This document shows positions 7,499 through 16,334 of a DNA stretch of 22,887 nt, piece by piece. The stretch is from the NCBI GenBank assembly GCA_025936205.1, contig JAICTU010000090.1:1-22887 (forward strand), in the 5' to 3' direction. The notes under the pieces were generated by a model. It did no database searches. It had not been told where the DNA came from and saw nothing but the letters and a program-made list of their open reading frames with translations. The position numbers were made by a program, and so were the translations under genes. The DNA comes from Polyangiaceae bacterium. Its GTDB lineage: Bacteria; Myxococcota; Polyangia; Polyangiales; Polyangiaceae. The first letter of the stretch is position 1. The number at the start of each line of letters is the position of its first letter.

Positions 7499-8230
7499 AT
7501 GAAAACTGCCGAACCGTTGCCCCAAAGTTCCGTCTCGAGCTCCACCGACAAGTTCCTCGAGCTCACGGAGGTCGCAAAGGTCTACTCGACCGAGACGGTC
7601 GAGACACTCGCCCTGCGCGAGGTTCACCTGGAGGTGAAGCGCGGCGAGTGGCTCGCCATCGTCGGTCCGTCGGGCTCCGGCAAGAGCACGCTGCTGTCGA
7701 TCCTCGGCCTGCTCGACGCACCGACGCGAGGCTCCTATCGACTCGGCGGAGTTTCGACGGAGACGCTCACGGGCCGCGAGCGGGCGCGCCTGCGCAATCG
7801 ATCCATCGGCTTCATCTTCCAGACCTTCAATCTGATCGGTGAGCTGAACGTCGAGGACAACGTCGGGCTCCCGCTCGGATACCGCGGCATGTCGGGTCGA
7901 GATCGCAAGGAGCTGGTGCGCGAGGCGCTCGCCGCAGTCGATATGAGTCACCGGCTCGCGCACTATCCGGCGCAGCTCTCCGGAGGACAGCAACAGCGGG
8001 TGGCGGTGGCGCGTGCCATCGTCGGCAAGCCGGAGCTCTTGCTCGCGGACGAGCCTACCGGCAATCTCGACTCCGCCAATGGCGCTGCCGTGATGGACCT
8101 GCTCGCCCAGTTGCACGCCGCCGGTTCCACGCTGTGTATGGTCACGCACGACCCGGCCTTCGCGAAGCGAGCCACGCGCATCGCGAGCGTTTTTGACGGG
8201 CGGGTGGTGGAAGATCGGAGAGTGTCGTGA
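7499..8230 (+). CDS. ABC transporter ATP-binding protein, MacB/LolD type
   Basis: Cytoplasmic ATPase of 243 aa that powers the following permease. All motifs are intact: Walker A GPSGSGKST (56-64), Q-loop FQTFN (Gln108), signature LSGGQ (160-164), Walker B LLLADEP (180-186) with GNLD, and the H-loop His217 in MVTHD. Residues 1-18 are a Ser-rich extension ahead of the core. The ATG at 7499 was chosen because it lies just after the HlyD stop (19-nt gap); the frame open further upstream lies inside the HlyD gene. The stop overlaps the permease start by 4 nt (GTGA), indicating translational coupling. Confidence 0.95.
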   Translation: MKTAEPLPQSSVSSSTDKFLELTEVAKVYSTETVETLALREVHLEVKRGEWLAIVGPSGSGKSTLLSILGLLDAPTRGSYRLGGVSTETLTGRERARLRNRSIGFIFQTFNLIGELNVEDNVGLPLGYRGMSGRDRKELVREALAAVDMSHRLAHYPAQLSGGQQQRVAVARAIVGKPELLLADEPTGNLDSANGAAVMDLLAQLHAAGSTLCMVTHDPAFAKRATRIASVFDGRVVEDRRVS

Positions 8231-10698
8231 GGGACGTGTGGCTGGCGATCCGTGAGGACGCTGAATTTGCCTGCCGCAGCTTGGCGCGCGTCCCGACCTA
8301 CACTGCGACCATCCTGCTGACGCTGGCGCTGGCCATCGGCGGTGTCACGGCCGTGTTCAGCGTGCTGTACGGCGTCGTGCTGCGTCCCTTGCCGTATCCA
8401 GACGCGCGAGAGATCGTCATGCTGCACACCCACTTCAACAACCTGGGGCTCTCGTACGTGCAGTCGTCGCCGGCCGAATTCCTCGATGTCCAGCAGCAGA
8501 ACCACAGCTTCACCAAGGTCGCGGCCATCCAGACGGGCAGCTTCAATCTCACGGGCGTTCACCTGGGAGGGCAGGGCGAGGCCGTGCATGTCGAGGGCGC
8601 CCGAGTCAGTGCGGACTTCTTCCGGTTGTTTGGCTTGGCGCCGTCGCTCGGGCGCGACTTTGCGCCGGGGGAGGACCAGCCGGGGGCGCCGGCGGTCGTG
8701 CTGCTGAGCGCGCGTTTTCACCAGCGCGCCTTTGACGGCGCCGCGGATGCTGTCGGACGATCGATCGACATCGACGGCATGCCGCACACCATCATCGGTG
8801 TGCTCCCCAGTGCTTGGGATCGCCCGCGCCTGGGCGAAGTGACCGGGCAGGGCGGTGCGGCGCCCGACCTCTGGCTGCCGTTCCAGTTCGACGAACAGCA
8901 GCTCGGCCCGGGTACGCGCGGCAATCGCTCCATCCAGGTGTTTGGGCGTATGCGCCCCGAGCTCGCCTTCGCGGGCGCGCGTGCGGACATCGACCGGATC
9001 AGCGAGTCCTTCTATCAACGATTTCCCGATGGCTACCGGCGTGAGAGCGGCTTTCGTCTTTTCCTCGAGCGGCTCCAGGATTACGACGGCGGCGAGTTGG
9101 GGCACATCCTCTTGCTGCTGATCGGTGCCGTCGCGCTGGTGCTGCTCGCCGCCTGCGCGAACGCCGCCAGTCTCAGCCTCGCGCGGCTCGCCTCTCGCCG
9201 CCGTGAGATCGCGGTGCGCGCTGCACTGGGAGCGACCGCGGGGCGCATCGCGCTCACCTTCTTGGTGGAGAGCGTGCTGGTTGCCCTGGCCGCCGGCGTG
9301 CTCGGCGTCGTCCTGGGGCGTGCCGCGATGGACGGCCTGCTCGTCCTGGGCTCGGCGCAGCTGAGGAACGCCGAAGTGGTCTTTCAGTGGCCGGTCTTCG
9401 CCTTCGCGCTCGGCGTCAGCGCGGTGGCGGGAGTCATCGCGGGCGCCGCTCCGGCCTGGCACGCCGCACGCCTCCATCCGACGAGTGGGCTGCGCGAGGG
9501 CGGACGTTCGACGAATGCTGGTGCGATGCGGCTGCGCAGCGGCCTGGTTGTCGCGCAGGTCACGGTGGCGCTCGTGCTCCTGGTCGGCGTGGCAATGATG
9601 CTGCGTAGCATCGTGCAGCTGACGACGGCCTCCCCGGGCTTCGATCCCAGGAACGTCTACGTCGGACAGGTGTCGCTCGCCCAGCCGCGCTACCAGGACG
9701 GCAGCGCTCGTCGGCGATTTGCCGATGCGCTGCTGGAGCGCTTGCGCGCCACTCCGGGCGTCGAATCGGTGGGGCTCGTCGGCCCGCTCCTGCCCTTCGG
9801 GGCGGATTGGTCTTCTTACAAGCTTCAGATCGAGGGCGACCCCGCCGCGCCCATCTCCAGCCAGGCACAAGTGCGCATGGTGGGCGGCGACTATTTCAGC
9901 ACGCTCGGTCTCGAGCTCGTGGCGGGTCGCTTCCTGGAAGCCGGCGATGGCAGCGATGCGCCCAACGTTGCGGTGATCAGCGAGCTGACCGCCAAGAAGT
10001 ATTTCAGTGGCCGAAATCCTCTCGGCATGCGGCTCGTCTATCGAGGTGGCGCGCCCAGCCGGTTCACGATCGTGGGCATCGTCGCCGACACGCTGGAGAT
10101 GGGGATGGACAAGCCGGTCGAGCCGTTCGTCTTCATCCCCTTCGATCAGTGGACCCAGGCCTCGCTCGGCGTCGCGCTGCGCGCGCCGAAGCTCGGAGCG
10201 TCGGCATTGGCCGCGCTGGGAGCAGCGGTGGTTGCCGTCGACCCCACGCAGCCGCTCTATGGCGCCCGGGCGCTGCAAGAGCTGGTCGATGCCTCGCTCG
10301 GCTCGCGGCGCTTCACGCTGCTCTTGCTCGCCATGTTCGCGGCGCTCGGCCTTTCTCTCGCCGTGCTCGGCATCTACGGCCTCACGTCGTATTCCGTCGC
10401 GCAGAGGACACAGGAGCTCGCCGTGCGCATGGCCATGGGGGCAGACGATATCGCCATCGTTCGGCTGGTCCTGTCCCAGGCGGTCGCGCTGGTCGCGCTC
10501 GGGCTGCTCTTCGGCGCGCTGCTCTCGGCCCTTGCAGGCCGGTACCTGGCGTCTCAGATCTATGGGCTCTCGGCCTGGGATCCCGAGGCCGCCGCCCTGA
10601 TCGCCGTGTTGCTCGTTTCGGCGGCTGTCGCCGCCGGTTGGATCCCTGCCCGGCGCGCGGCGAGGTTACCATTGGCGGGTGCTCTGCGCGCGGAGTGA
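8227..10698 (+). CDS. Duplicated MacB-like/FtsX permease (ADOP-type ABC permease)
   Basis: Inner-membrane permease of 823 aa with the arrangement MacB periplasmic domain - FtsX - MacB periplasmic domain - FtsX. The first transmembrane segment is near residues 20-46 (TILLTLALAIGGVTAVFSVL), followed by VLRPLPYPDAREIV, typical of the duplicated orphan permeases first noted in Acidobacteria. The first FtsX core holds ILLLLIGAVALVLLAACANA and REIAVRAALGAT. The second begins after GLVVAQVTVALVLLVGV and ends with QELAVRMAMGA and WIPARRAARLPLAGALRAE. Having two halves in one chain makes a heterodimer unnecessary. It lacks the cytoplasmic N-terminal extension seen in some family members. MacB-type pumps move substrates by mechanotransmission rather than through a central channel; the substrate is unknown. 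The GTG start overlaps the ATPase stop. Confidence 0.93.
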   Translation: MRDVWLAIREDAEFACRSLARVPTYTATILLTLALAIGGVTAVFSVLYGVVLRPLPYPDAREIVMLHTHFNNLGLSYVQSSPAEFLDVQQQNHSFTKVAAIQTGSFNLTGVHLGGQGEAVHVEGARVSADFFRLFGLAPSLGRDFAPGEDQPGAPAVVLLSARFHQRAFDGAADAVGRSIDIDGMPHTIIGVLPSAWDRPRLGEVTGQGGAAPDLWLPFQFDEQQLGPGTRGNRSIQVFGRMRPELAFAGARADIDRISESFYQRFPDGYRRESGFRLFLERLQDYDGGELGHILLLLIGAVALVLLAACANAASLSLARLASRRREIAVRAALGATAGRIALTFLVESVLVALAAGVLGVVLGRAAMDGLLVLGSAQLRNAEVVFQWPVFAFALGVSAVAGVIAGAAPAWHAARLHPTSGLREGGRSTNAGAMRLRSGLVVAQVTVALVLLVGVAMMLRSIVQLTTASPGFDPRNVYVGQVSLAQPRYQDGSARRRFADALLERLRATPGVESVGLVGPLLPFGADWSSYKLQIEGDPAAPISSQAQVRMVGGDYFSTLGLELVAGRFLEAGDGSDAPNVAVISELTAKKYFSGRNPLGMRLVYRGGAPSRFTIVGIVADTLEMGMDKPVEPFVFIPFDQWTQASLGVALRAPKLGASALAALGAAVVAVDPTQPLYGARALQELVDASLGSRRFTLLLLAMFAALGLSLAVLGIYGLTSYSVAQRTQELAVRMAMGADDIAIVRLVLSQAVALVALGLLFGALLSALAGRYLASQIYGLSAWDPEAAALIAVLLVSAAVAAGWIPARRAARLPLAGALRAE

Positions 10699-10708
10699 CC
10701 TTTCGACC

Positions 10709-12049
10709 ATGCGTGTTCTCGTCGGCGACGACCAGCCAGATATCTTGCGCGGCCTGCGGCTGCTCTTTCGCGCCGAAGGCATCGACGGCGTCTATGCAGC
10801 CTCTCCGGCCGAGGTGCTCGGCGCCGTTCAGAGCGAAGACGTCGATGTCGTGCTGCTCGATCTGAACTACACGCGCGACACGACGTCCGGCCTCGAAGGG
10901 CTCGACCTCCTGGCGCGTGTGCGGCAGCTGGAGCCGGAGCTTGCCGTGCTGGTGATGACGGCGTGGGCGAGCGTGCCGACGGCGGTCGAGGCGATGCGCC
11001 GCGGAGCGCGCGACTATATCGAGAAGCCGTGGACGAACGAAGATCTCCTGACGCGCCTGAAGAAGCACGCGGCGAGCGCCAGAAGGAGCGGGCAGCGGCC
11101 AGGGCCGCCGGGGGATGCGCCCGATTTGCCGCCGCTGTTTGCGAAATCGCCGGCCATGGCGAAGCTCTGGACGGTCCTCGAGCGCGTCGCACCTTCCGAC
11201 GCCAGCGTGCTCGTCACGGGCGAGCACGGCGCCGGCAAAGACGTCGTCGCGCGCTGGGTCCACGCGCGCTCGCGGCGCCGGGGAAGGGCCTTCGTGCCAG
11301 TGAACGTCGGCGCCCTGGCGGCTGGCGTGTTCGAGAGTGAGCTCTTCGGCCACGTCCGGGGCGCCTTCACCGGCGCGGTCGGCGACCGGGTGGGGTGTTT
11401 CGAGCTCGCCGACGGCGGCACGTTGTTTCTCGACGAGATCGGCACGCTGTCGCTCGATCACCAGGCCAAGCTGCTGCGTGTGCTGCAGAGCGGCGAGTTC
11501 TCTGCCGTGGGATCGAGCAAGCTCCGGCGCGTGGACGTGCGCATCGTCTGCGCGACCAACGCCTCCCTCGGCGAAGAGGTCGCAGCGCGGCGATTCCGCG
11601 AAGATCTGCTGTATCGGCTCAATACCGTCGAGCTCGCCATCCCACCGCTGCGCGAGCGTCCGGAGGATCTGCTGCCGCTCGCGGACCACTTGCTGGGGTC
11701 CCTGTCGTTGCGCTATGGGCGCCCCGAGCTGTCCTTCTCCGCGGCTGCCCGGGCGCTCCTGTGCGCCCACGCGTGGCCGGGGAACATCCGCGAGCTCTCG
11801 CACGCGATCGAACGTGGCGTCTTGATGTCGACGACTGGACAGATCGGGCCGGAAGACCTCGCGCTCGCCGGAGCGCTGGCGGGTACGCGCTCGCTGGACT
11901 CGATGACGCTCCAGGAGGCGGAACGGTATCTCGTGGAGCGCGCGCTGCTGCGGGCGGGAGGCAATGCCGGCGAAGCGGCGCGCTCGCTCGGCTTGAGCCG
12001 CAGCGCCTTCTACCGGCGTCTGCAGGGCATCCGCGGGGCGGGAGCTTGA
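10709..12049 (+). CDS. NtrC-family sigma-54-dependent response regulator
   Basis: Transcription activator of 446 aa. The receiver domain (about 1-120) has acidic residues D7/D8, phospho-acceptor D51, T85 and K106. The AAA+ domain (about 143-375) has Walker A GEHGAGKD (171-178, with His in place of the usual Ser/Thr), GAFTGA (218-223, the sigma-54 contact loop, intact), Walker B GTLFLDE (237-243) and arginine-finger region REDLLYRLN. The C-terminus has a Fis-type helix-turn-helix (NAGEAARSLGLSRSAFYRRL). It should activate a sigma-54 promoter after phosphorylation, probably by the kinase encoded next, with the transporter operon as a likely target. The ATG at 10709 aligns with a complete receiver domain; the upstream extension lies in the permease gene. 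It lies 10 nt after the permease stop. Confidence 0.96.
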   Translation: MRVLVGDDQPDILRGLRLLFRAEGIDGVYAASPAEVLGAVQSEDVDVVLLDLNYTRDTTSGLEGLDLLARVRQLEPELAVLVMTAWASVPTAVEAMRRGARDYIEKPWTNEDLLTRLKKHAASARRSGQRPGPPGDAPDLPPLFAKSPAMAKLWTVLERVAPSDASVLVTGEHGAGKDVVARWVHARSRRRGRAFVPVNVGALAAGVFESELFGHVRGAFTGAVGDRVGCFELADGGTLFLDEIGTLSLDHQAKLLRVLQSGEFSAVGSSKLRRVDVRIVCATNASLGEEVAARRFREDLLYRLNTVELAIPPLRERPEDLLPLADHLLGSLSLRYGRPELSFSAAARALLCAHAWPGNIRELSHAIERGVLMSTTGQIGPEDLALAGALAGTRSLDSMTLQEAERYLVERALLRAGGNAGEAARSLGLSRSAFYRRLQGIRGAGA

Positions 12050-12060
12050 CGCAGCCTTTG

Positions 12061-13404
12061 ATGGCCCTTCGTCTGTGGCTCCTCGCTCCTTCGCTCGCCT
12101 TCGTGGCCGCCGCACTGGTGATCCCGGGCTGGCCGTTCGCGCTGCGCGCTGCGCTGGTGTTCGCGGCAGTCGTGGCGGCGGTTGCGGCGCTGCGCGCGCT
12201 CGATGAACAGGTGACACGTCCGCTGCGGGCGGTGGCCAACGTCCTGGAAGGGTTGAGACGAGGCGAACGGGGGCTCAGGGTAGGAGCGCTCCCGGGCAGC
12301 GCTCTGCACGAGGTACACGGCGAGCTCAATTTGCTGGCAGAGGCGATTCACACGCAGCACCTGGGCGATCGTGAATCCTCGGCCCTGCTGGCGGCGATCC
12401 TGCGCGAGCTCGACGTCGCCGTGCTCGCGTTCGACCGCGAGCGGCGCCTCCGCTTGCTCAATCCGGCGGCGGAAGCTCTGCTCGGCAGCGCGCAGGCTCA
12501 GGTCCTGGGCAAGACCGCGGCGGGGCTGGGCGTCGAAGCCTGGCTCGATCCGGAGAGTGAGCCGGCGGCGGTGTCCGCCGATGCGCTGCGCGGTCCCTTT
12601 GCCGTGCGCCGGATCCCCTTTCGGCGCGAGGGCGAGCCGCACGAGCTCCTGGTCGTGAGCCACCTGGGCGGCGCGCTGCGCAGCGAAGAGCGACAAGCCT
12701 GGCAGCGCCTGTTGCGAGTCCTGTCGCATGAGATCAACAACTCGCTGTCCCCCATCATCACCATCACCGGCGCCCACGCCAAGCTCCTGAAGGAAGGTCG
12801 GCTCGATGCCTCGACCGTGCCCGACGTAGCGGAAGGCCTGGAGATCATCGCGCGGCGCGCGTCGGGCCTGCGGCGCTTCCTGGGCGCCTTCGCGCAGCTC
12901 ACACGCCTGCCGCCACCGGCGTGGGCGCCCCTGTCGGCGGCGAGCCTGCTGCGCCAGGTCGCGGCGCTGGAGACGCGCCTCCCGGTCGCCGTCGACGGCC
13001 CGGGCGATCCGACGCTGATCGCCGATCGCGACCAGCTCGAGCAATTGTTCATGAACCTGCTGCGCAACGCGGCCGACGCGGCGCTCGCCGGAGGTGGCCA
13101 CGTGACATTGAGCTGGGAGGTGGCAGCAGCGCACTTCGCGGTCGAAATCGAGGATGACGGACCTGGCCTGCCCAGCGCGGGCAACTTGTTTGTCCCGTTC
13201 TTCACCACCAAGCCCGAGGGCTCGGGGATCGGCCTGGTCCTGGCGCGCGCCATCGCCGAAGGTCACGGCGGCAGCGTCGATCTGTGCGCGCGGCGCGCGG
13301 GTCCGGGCTGCGTGGCCCGGGTGATCCTGCCCCTCGACGGAGAGGCCAGCAGCAAGCACGCGACCACGCGCACGTCTCTCCCCCGCGCCGCGCGCTCGCC
13401 CTAG
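12061..13404 (+). CDS. NtrY-like sensor histidine kinase
   Basis: Membrane-bound sensor kinase of 447 aa, the presumed partner of the preceding sigma-54 regulator. Two adjacent transmembrane helices (about 5-22 and 27-45) leave almost no periplasmic loop, so sensing is probably intramembrane or cytoplasmic. A HAMP-like linker follows, then a PAS-like domain (about 105-200; VAVLAFDRERRLRLLNPAAE). The H-box is LSHEINNSLSPI with His223. The N-box is NLLRNAADA (332-340), G1 is DDGPG (365-369), the F-box is FVPFFTTK and G2 is GSGIG (387-391). The ATG at 12061 lies 11 nt after the regulator stop. TTG codons at 12046 (overlapping that stop) and 12058 are in frame and possible. The gene ends 6 bp from the convergent VWA gene. 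Confidence 0.94.
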   Translation: MALRLWLLAPSLAFVAAALVIPGWPFALRAALVFAAVVAAVAALRALDEQVTRPLRAVANVLEGLRRGERGLRVGALPGSALHEVHGELNLLAEAIHTQHLGDRESSALLAAILRELDVAVLAFDRERRLRLLNPAAEALLGSAQAQVLGKTAAGLGVEAWLDPESEPAAVSADALRGPFAVRRIPFRREGEPHELLVVSHLGGALRSEERQAWQRLLRVLSHEINNSLSPIITITGAHAKLLKEGRLDASTVPDVAEGLEIIARRASGLRRFLGAFAQLTRLPPPAWAPLSAASLLRQVAALETRLPVAVDGPGDPTLIADRDQLEQLFMNLLRNAADAALAGGGHVTLSWEVAAAHFAVEIEDDGPGLPSAGNLFVPFFTTKPEGSGIGLVLARAIAEGHGGSVDLCARRAGPGCVARVILPLDGEASSKHATTRTSLPRAARSP

Positions 13405-13410
13405 GGCCTC

Positions 13411-14988
13411 TCAGCGGATGCGCGTGGCGCAGCCGATCTGGAGCTCGGCGCTCACCTTGCCGCTGCGCAGCTCGTCGCAGCTCGCCGCACACGCGCTGAT
13501 CTGCACGGGCACGCCCGAAGCGTCCCGTACGTAGTGCCAGCCGGGCTGGTCTCCGCAGGCGGAGGCGTCGCCCACGTTCGAGAGCTCGCGAGCGTTGCCT
13601 GACGCGTCCAGCAAGCGCAGGTTCACGCGCTCGAAATCGAGGCGTGCGCCGGCATCGAGCGCGAAGTCGCAGCTGACGGCGGTGCTGCGGATCTGGTTCA
13701 GTGCTGCCAGGAACTCACTCGTGAGATCACCGGCGGTGTTGACGACCAGCGCCTGTTCGGAGCCGCCCGCGCTCGCGAGCTGATCGAGGCGCTGGCGCCC
13801 GTCGGTATCGAGGTCGGCGTCGCTGAAGACACCGATCACGAAGGTGCGAACGGGCAAGCCGCTGCGGGCCAGCTCCGCGAGCTCGGGGATCTGGAGGGGC
13901 TCGCACACGGTGGGAAAGCCATCGGTCGCCAGCACGGTGACCATCTGGCGTTCCGGGTGCTGCTCCGCCCAGCTCCGCGCCTGCGCGAGCGCGCCCGCCA
14001 GTGCGGGTCCGGTCGGCGTAGCTCCGAGCGGAACCTGGGCGCGCAAGGACTGGATCACATTGGTTGCGCGCGTGCTCGAGCGGTCGATCGCGACGGCAGG
14101 CTCGCCGTACCGAGCGACGTCGCAGCTGGTGAAGTTGGAACAGGTATAGGGAAAGGGTTGGCATTGTCCCGCGCCCGGCGCGCAAGGGACCGAGTCCGAG
14201 CACTGGACGGGAGAAAGCGCGCACAGTCCGACCGTCTCACAGCGGGTGCCTGGCACGCCGGCGCAATCCGCCGTGCTGCTGCAACGCGCGCTGACGAAGG
14301 ACGCCTCCGTGGCGTCGGCGACGTTGGCGAAATGGCCCTCCGGGCGCTCAGCGAGCGTGCCGGGTGGGAAAACACAGGCTCCAAGCAGCGTCTGGCAGGT
14401 CTCGCCCGTACCCGGGCAGTCGGCGTCGGTGCGGCACAGCGTGCCCTGATCGCCGGCCACGCGCAGCACCTCGAGCGGCGGCGAGCCGTCCGCGCCGCCG
14501 CTTTGCGCGTGGACGACGCACAAGGTATTCGTGCACGCGCCTTCACCACACTCCGCGCTCGATGAACACGCGAAGCTCACGCCCGGGTTGCTCTGAGGAA
14601 AGTACTGCAGCCCGATGCCGATCTCGGAGGTCTCCGGGGCCTGCACGAAGGACTCCAGGGAGGCGCGCACGGCATCCCACTTGCTGGTCGCGCCCGGGCG
14701 CTGCGCGGTCAGTGGAAGCAGGTCGAGCATCGAGCCCGACAGATCGAGCATCAGGAACATGTCGAGCCCGATCCGCTCCACCGCGCGCGCTTCGCCCAGG
14801 CAGCTCTCACCGGGCTGGAGCGCGGTTGCCGCGGAGCCAGGATCCCCCACCAGATCGGCGTCACCGAGGGGGAATTCATCCCCCATGGTGCCCCGAGGCG
14901 CCGGCAGTGCTCCCGGGGCCTCGGGGCCAGAGCAGCTGCCGGCGGCCAGCGTACACGCCAGCAGCGGGATCGTGGCTCGCGCGCGCAT
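13411..14988 (-). CDS. VWA-domain lipoprotein with four cysteine repeats inserted in the VWA fold
   Basis: Exported adhesion- or binding-type protein, 525 aa. The signal MRARATIPLLACTLAAGSC ends at lipid-attachment candidate Cys19. The VWA domain starts near residue 75 with the metal site DLSGS (82-86). It continues with the Thr-bearing ATPTGPA (323-329) and Asp356 in LATDG, so the metal site looks complete. Residues about 141-289 interrupt the fold with four modules of four cysteines each: C141/147/152/157, C185/191/198/205, C236/242/250/256 and C263/269/276/283. Typical modules read LCRTDADCPGTGETC and RCSSTADCAGVPGTRC. The C-terminus has further cysteines (440, 478, 500, 504, 520). The ATG at 14988 is 7 nt after the upstream gene's stop, so the two form an operon. 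The longer frame would start inside that gene. Confidence 0.88.
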   Translation of the reverse strand: MRARATIPLLACTLAAGSCSGPEAPGALPAPRGTMGDEFPLGDADLVGDPGSAATALQPGESCLGEARAVERIGLDMFLMLDLSGSMLDLLPLTAQRPGATSKWDAVRASLESFVQAPETSEIGIGLQYFPQSNPGVSFACSSSAECGEGACTNTLCVVHAQSGGADGSPPLEVLRVAGDQGTLCRTDADCPGTGETCQTLLGACVFPPGTLAERPEGHFANVADATEASFVSARCSSTADCAGVPGTRCETVGLCALSPVQCSDSVPCAPGAGQCQPFPYTCSNFTSCDVARYGEPAVAIDRSSTRATNVIQSLRAQVPLGATPTGPALAGALAQARSWAEQHPERQMVTVLATDGFPTVCEPLQIPELAELARSGLPVRTFVIGVFSDADLDTDGRQRLDQLASAGGSEQALVVNTAGDLTSEFLAALNQIRSTAVSCDFALDAGARLDFERVNLRLLDASGNARELSNVGDASACGDQPGWHYVRDASGVPVQISACAASCDELRSGKVSAELQIGCATRIR

Positions 14989-14995
14989 GTGGGGC

Positions 14996-16243
14996 TCAGC
15001 GGATGGTCTGCAACACGGCCGGCAGCGGCTCGGGGACGGCGCCCGGGTCATTCGGGTCGACCGGGCAGGGTGCTGGCAACACGTCGGTGGTGTCACCCGG
15101 GCCCTTGCTGGGCGAGGCATGCACGTTGTCGATCAGCGCGCTGCCGAAACCGGCATTGCCGAAGGCCTCGGTCGAGACCCAGATCTCGTAGGCGACCCGG
15201 TAGTCCCAGGCGGAGGCATCCGCGTTGGGCGTGTAGGACGCGTCTGTCGCCGGGGAATCTTCCAGGAAGCTGCCCAGCCCGCAGGCGTTCAGGTTGCGGT
15301 CGAGAGAGGTGGCGGTGGCCAGGACCCACTCGGGCTTGCCCACGATCAGCTTGCCCTCGCCGCCGTTGACGCCCAGCGAGGCGTAGCCGGAGGGGGACGA
15401 TGCCGACTCGGAGACGTAGTCGATTTTGAAGTGCATCGCGACGTCACCGTTCGCAGCGAGCAACTCGATCTCGGCGTGGTCGCTGCCGACCAGATCCTTG
15501 AACGTGTGCCCGCCCTTGCCGGGGCGAGGCCCACCGGCGCCACCGGCAGCGCGGGGGGCGCGACCGGGGCCCGCGTCGGGCGCTGGCGGGGCATCGGGCT
15601 TCGGTGGAGCGTCGGCCTTCGGTCCAGCATCGGCGTCCGGCGGCGCAGGGCGGTCGGCGCGGGGCGGCGGGGGCCCATCAGCAGGGGGAGGCGGAGCAGC
15701 ACCATCGGGCGTCGGCGGCGCGTCAGCCCTGGGCGCCGGACCATCGGGGCGCGCAGGGGGCTCGGCGCCGATCGGAGTGGGGCCTCCCTGGTCACCATTG
15801 TCACCCCAGCCGATGGCAGTGTCGCCATACGTGTTGTCGACGAAGTCCGGGTTGAGGGTCAGGCGCAGATGTACCCATTCCGCCGTACCCACCACCTCCA
15901 CGACCTGCTCGATGGTGGCCGCCGGCACATCCGCGTCATCGGCGGAGAAGAAGCACACCGTCTGCACCGCGGCGTTCGAGCCTCCGGAGCTCGGCTTCGG
16001 GTTGCAGTCGTCGCTGGTGTCAGGCGCCAGTGCGGCGCTCAGCGGCTGGGCGGCACCGCTGGTACCACCGCCCGGAAATGCCACGAACGACTGTGCCGCT
16101 GCGAGACGGCCGGTATTGCCGTCCGAGTCGAAAAAGCCGTTGCCCGTGCCATTCGAGTCTTCGAGCCCTGCCTTGGCAGCGCCGCAGGCCAGCGGCAGTC
16201 CCAGGGCGAGAGAGCCAAGCCGGCGGAAATGGATCGATCGCAT
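14996..16243 (-). CDS. Exported protein with Pro/Ala/Asp-rich central linker, unknown function
   Basis: A 415-aa protein I cannot assign to a named family. The N-terminus (MRSIHFRRLGSLALGLPLAC) is signal-like with possible lipid Cys20. Residues 95-150 (VQTVCFFSADDADVP, WVHLRLTLNPDFVDNTYGD) and 243-380 (GHTFKDLVGSDHAEIELL, MHFKIDYVSES, YASLGVNGGEGKLIVG, YEIWVSTEAFG) look like two parts of one beta-rich module. Between them, residues about 155-243 are a low-complexity Pro/Ala/Asp/Gly stretch with recurring PDG/ADAPP/PPP units. The motif GSALIDNVHASPSK near the C-terminus suggests a surface protein. The start at 16243 has AGGAG about 9 nt upstream. It is the first gene of a two-gene operon with the VWA lipoprotein and may be its surface partner (inference). 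Confidence 0.8.
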   Translation of the reverse strand: MRSIHFRRLGSLALGLPLACGAAKAGLEDSNGTGNGFFDSDGNTGRLAAAQSFVAFPGGGTSGAAQPLSAALAPDTSDDCNPKPSSGGSNAAVQTVCFFSADDADVPAATIEQVVEVVGTAEWVHLRLTLNPDFVDNTYGDTAIGWGDNGDQGGPTPIGAEPPARPDGPAPRADAPPTPDGAAPPPPADGPPPPRADRPAPPDADAGPKADAPPKPDAPPAPDAGPGRAPRAAGGAGGPRPGKGGHTFKDLVGSDHAEIELLAANGDVAMHFKIDYVSESASSPSGYASLGVNGGEGKLIVGKPEWVLATATSLDRNLNACGLGSFLEDSPATDASYTPNADASAWDYRVAYEIWVSTEAFGNAGFGSALIDNVHASPSKGPGDTTDVLPAPCPVDPNDPGAVPEPLPAVLQTIR

Positions 16244-16334
16244 GCGAATTTACTCCTGTGGCGACCGGCGGCCCGCTGCGTTTGCAAGTCAGGAACGCCG
16301 ATATTTCCCCCGTAAGTCACCGGTCTCGGGAGCA

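Noticed and set aside
7963..10278. A 771-codon minus-strand frame across the ATPase and permease genes
   Set aside because: Translation is Arg/His/Glu-rich with no motif, and the opposite strand encodes well-recognised ABC proteins.
11395..12060. Upstream extension of the histidine kinase frame
   Set aside because: It overlaps the regulator gene in another frame and is Arg/Ala-rich; the kinase's first transmembrane helix begins just after 12061.
10382..12217. A 611-codon minus-strand frame opposite the sigma-54 regulator
   Set aside because: Low-complexity Arg/Ala/Pro translation; the plus strand has complete receiver, AAA+ and Fis domains.
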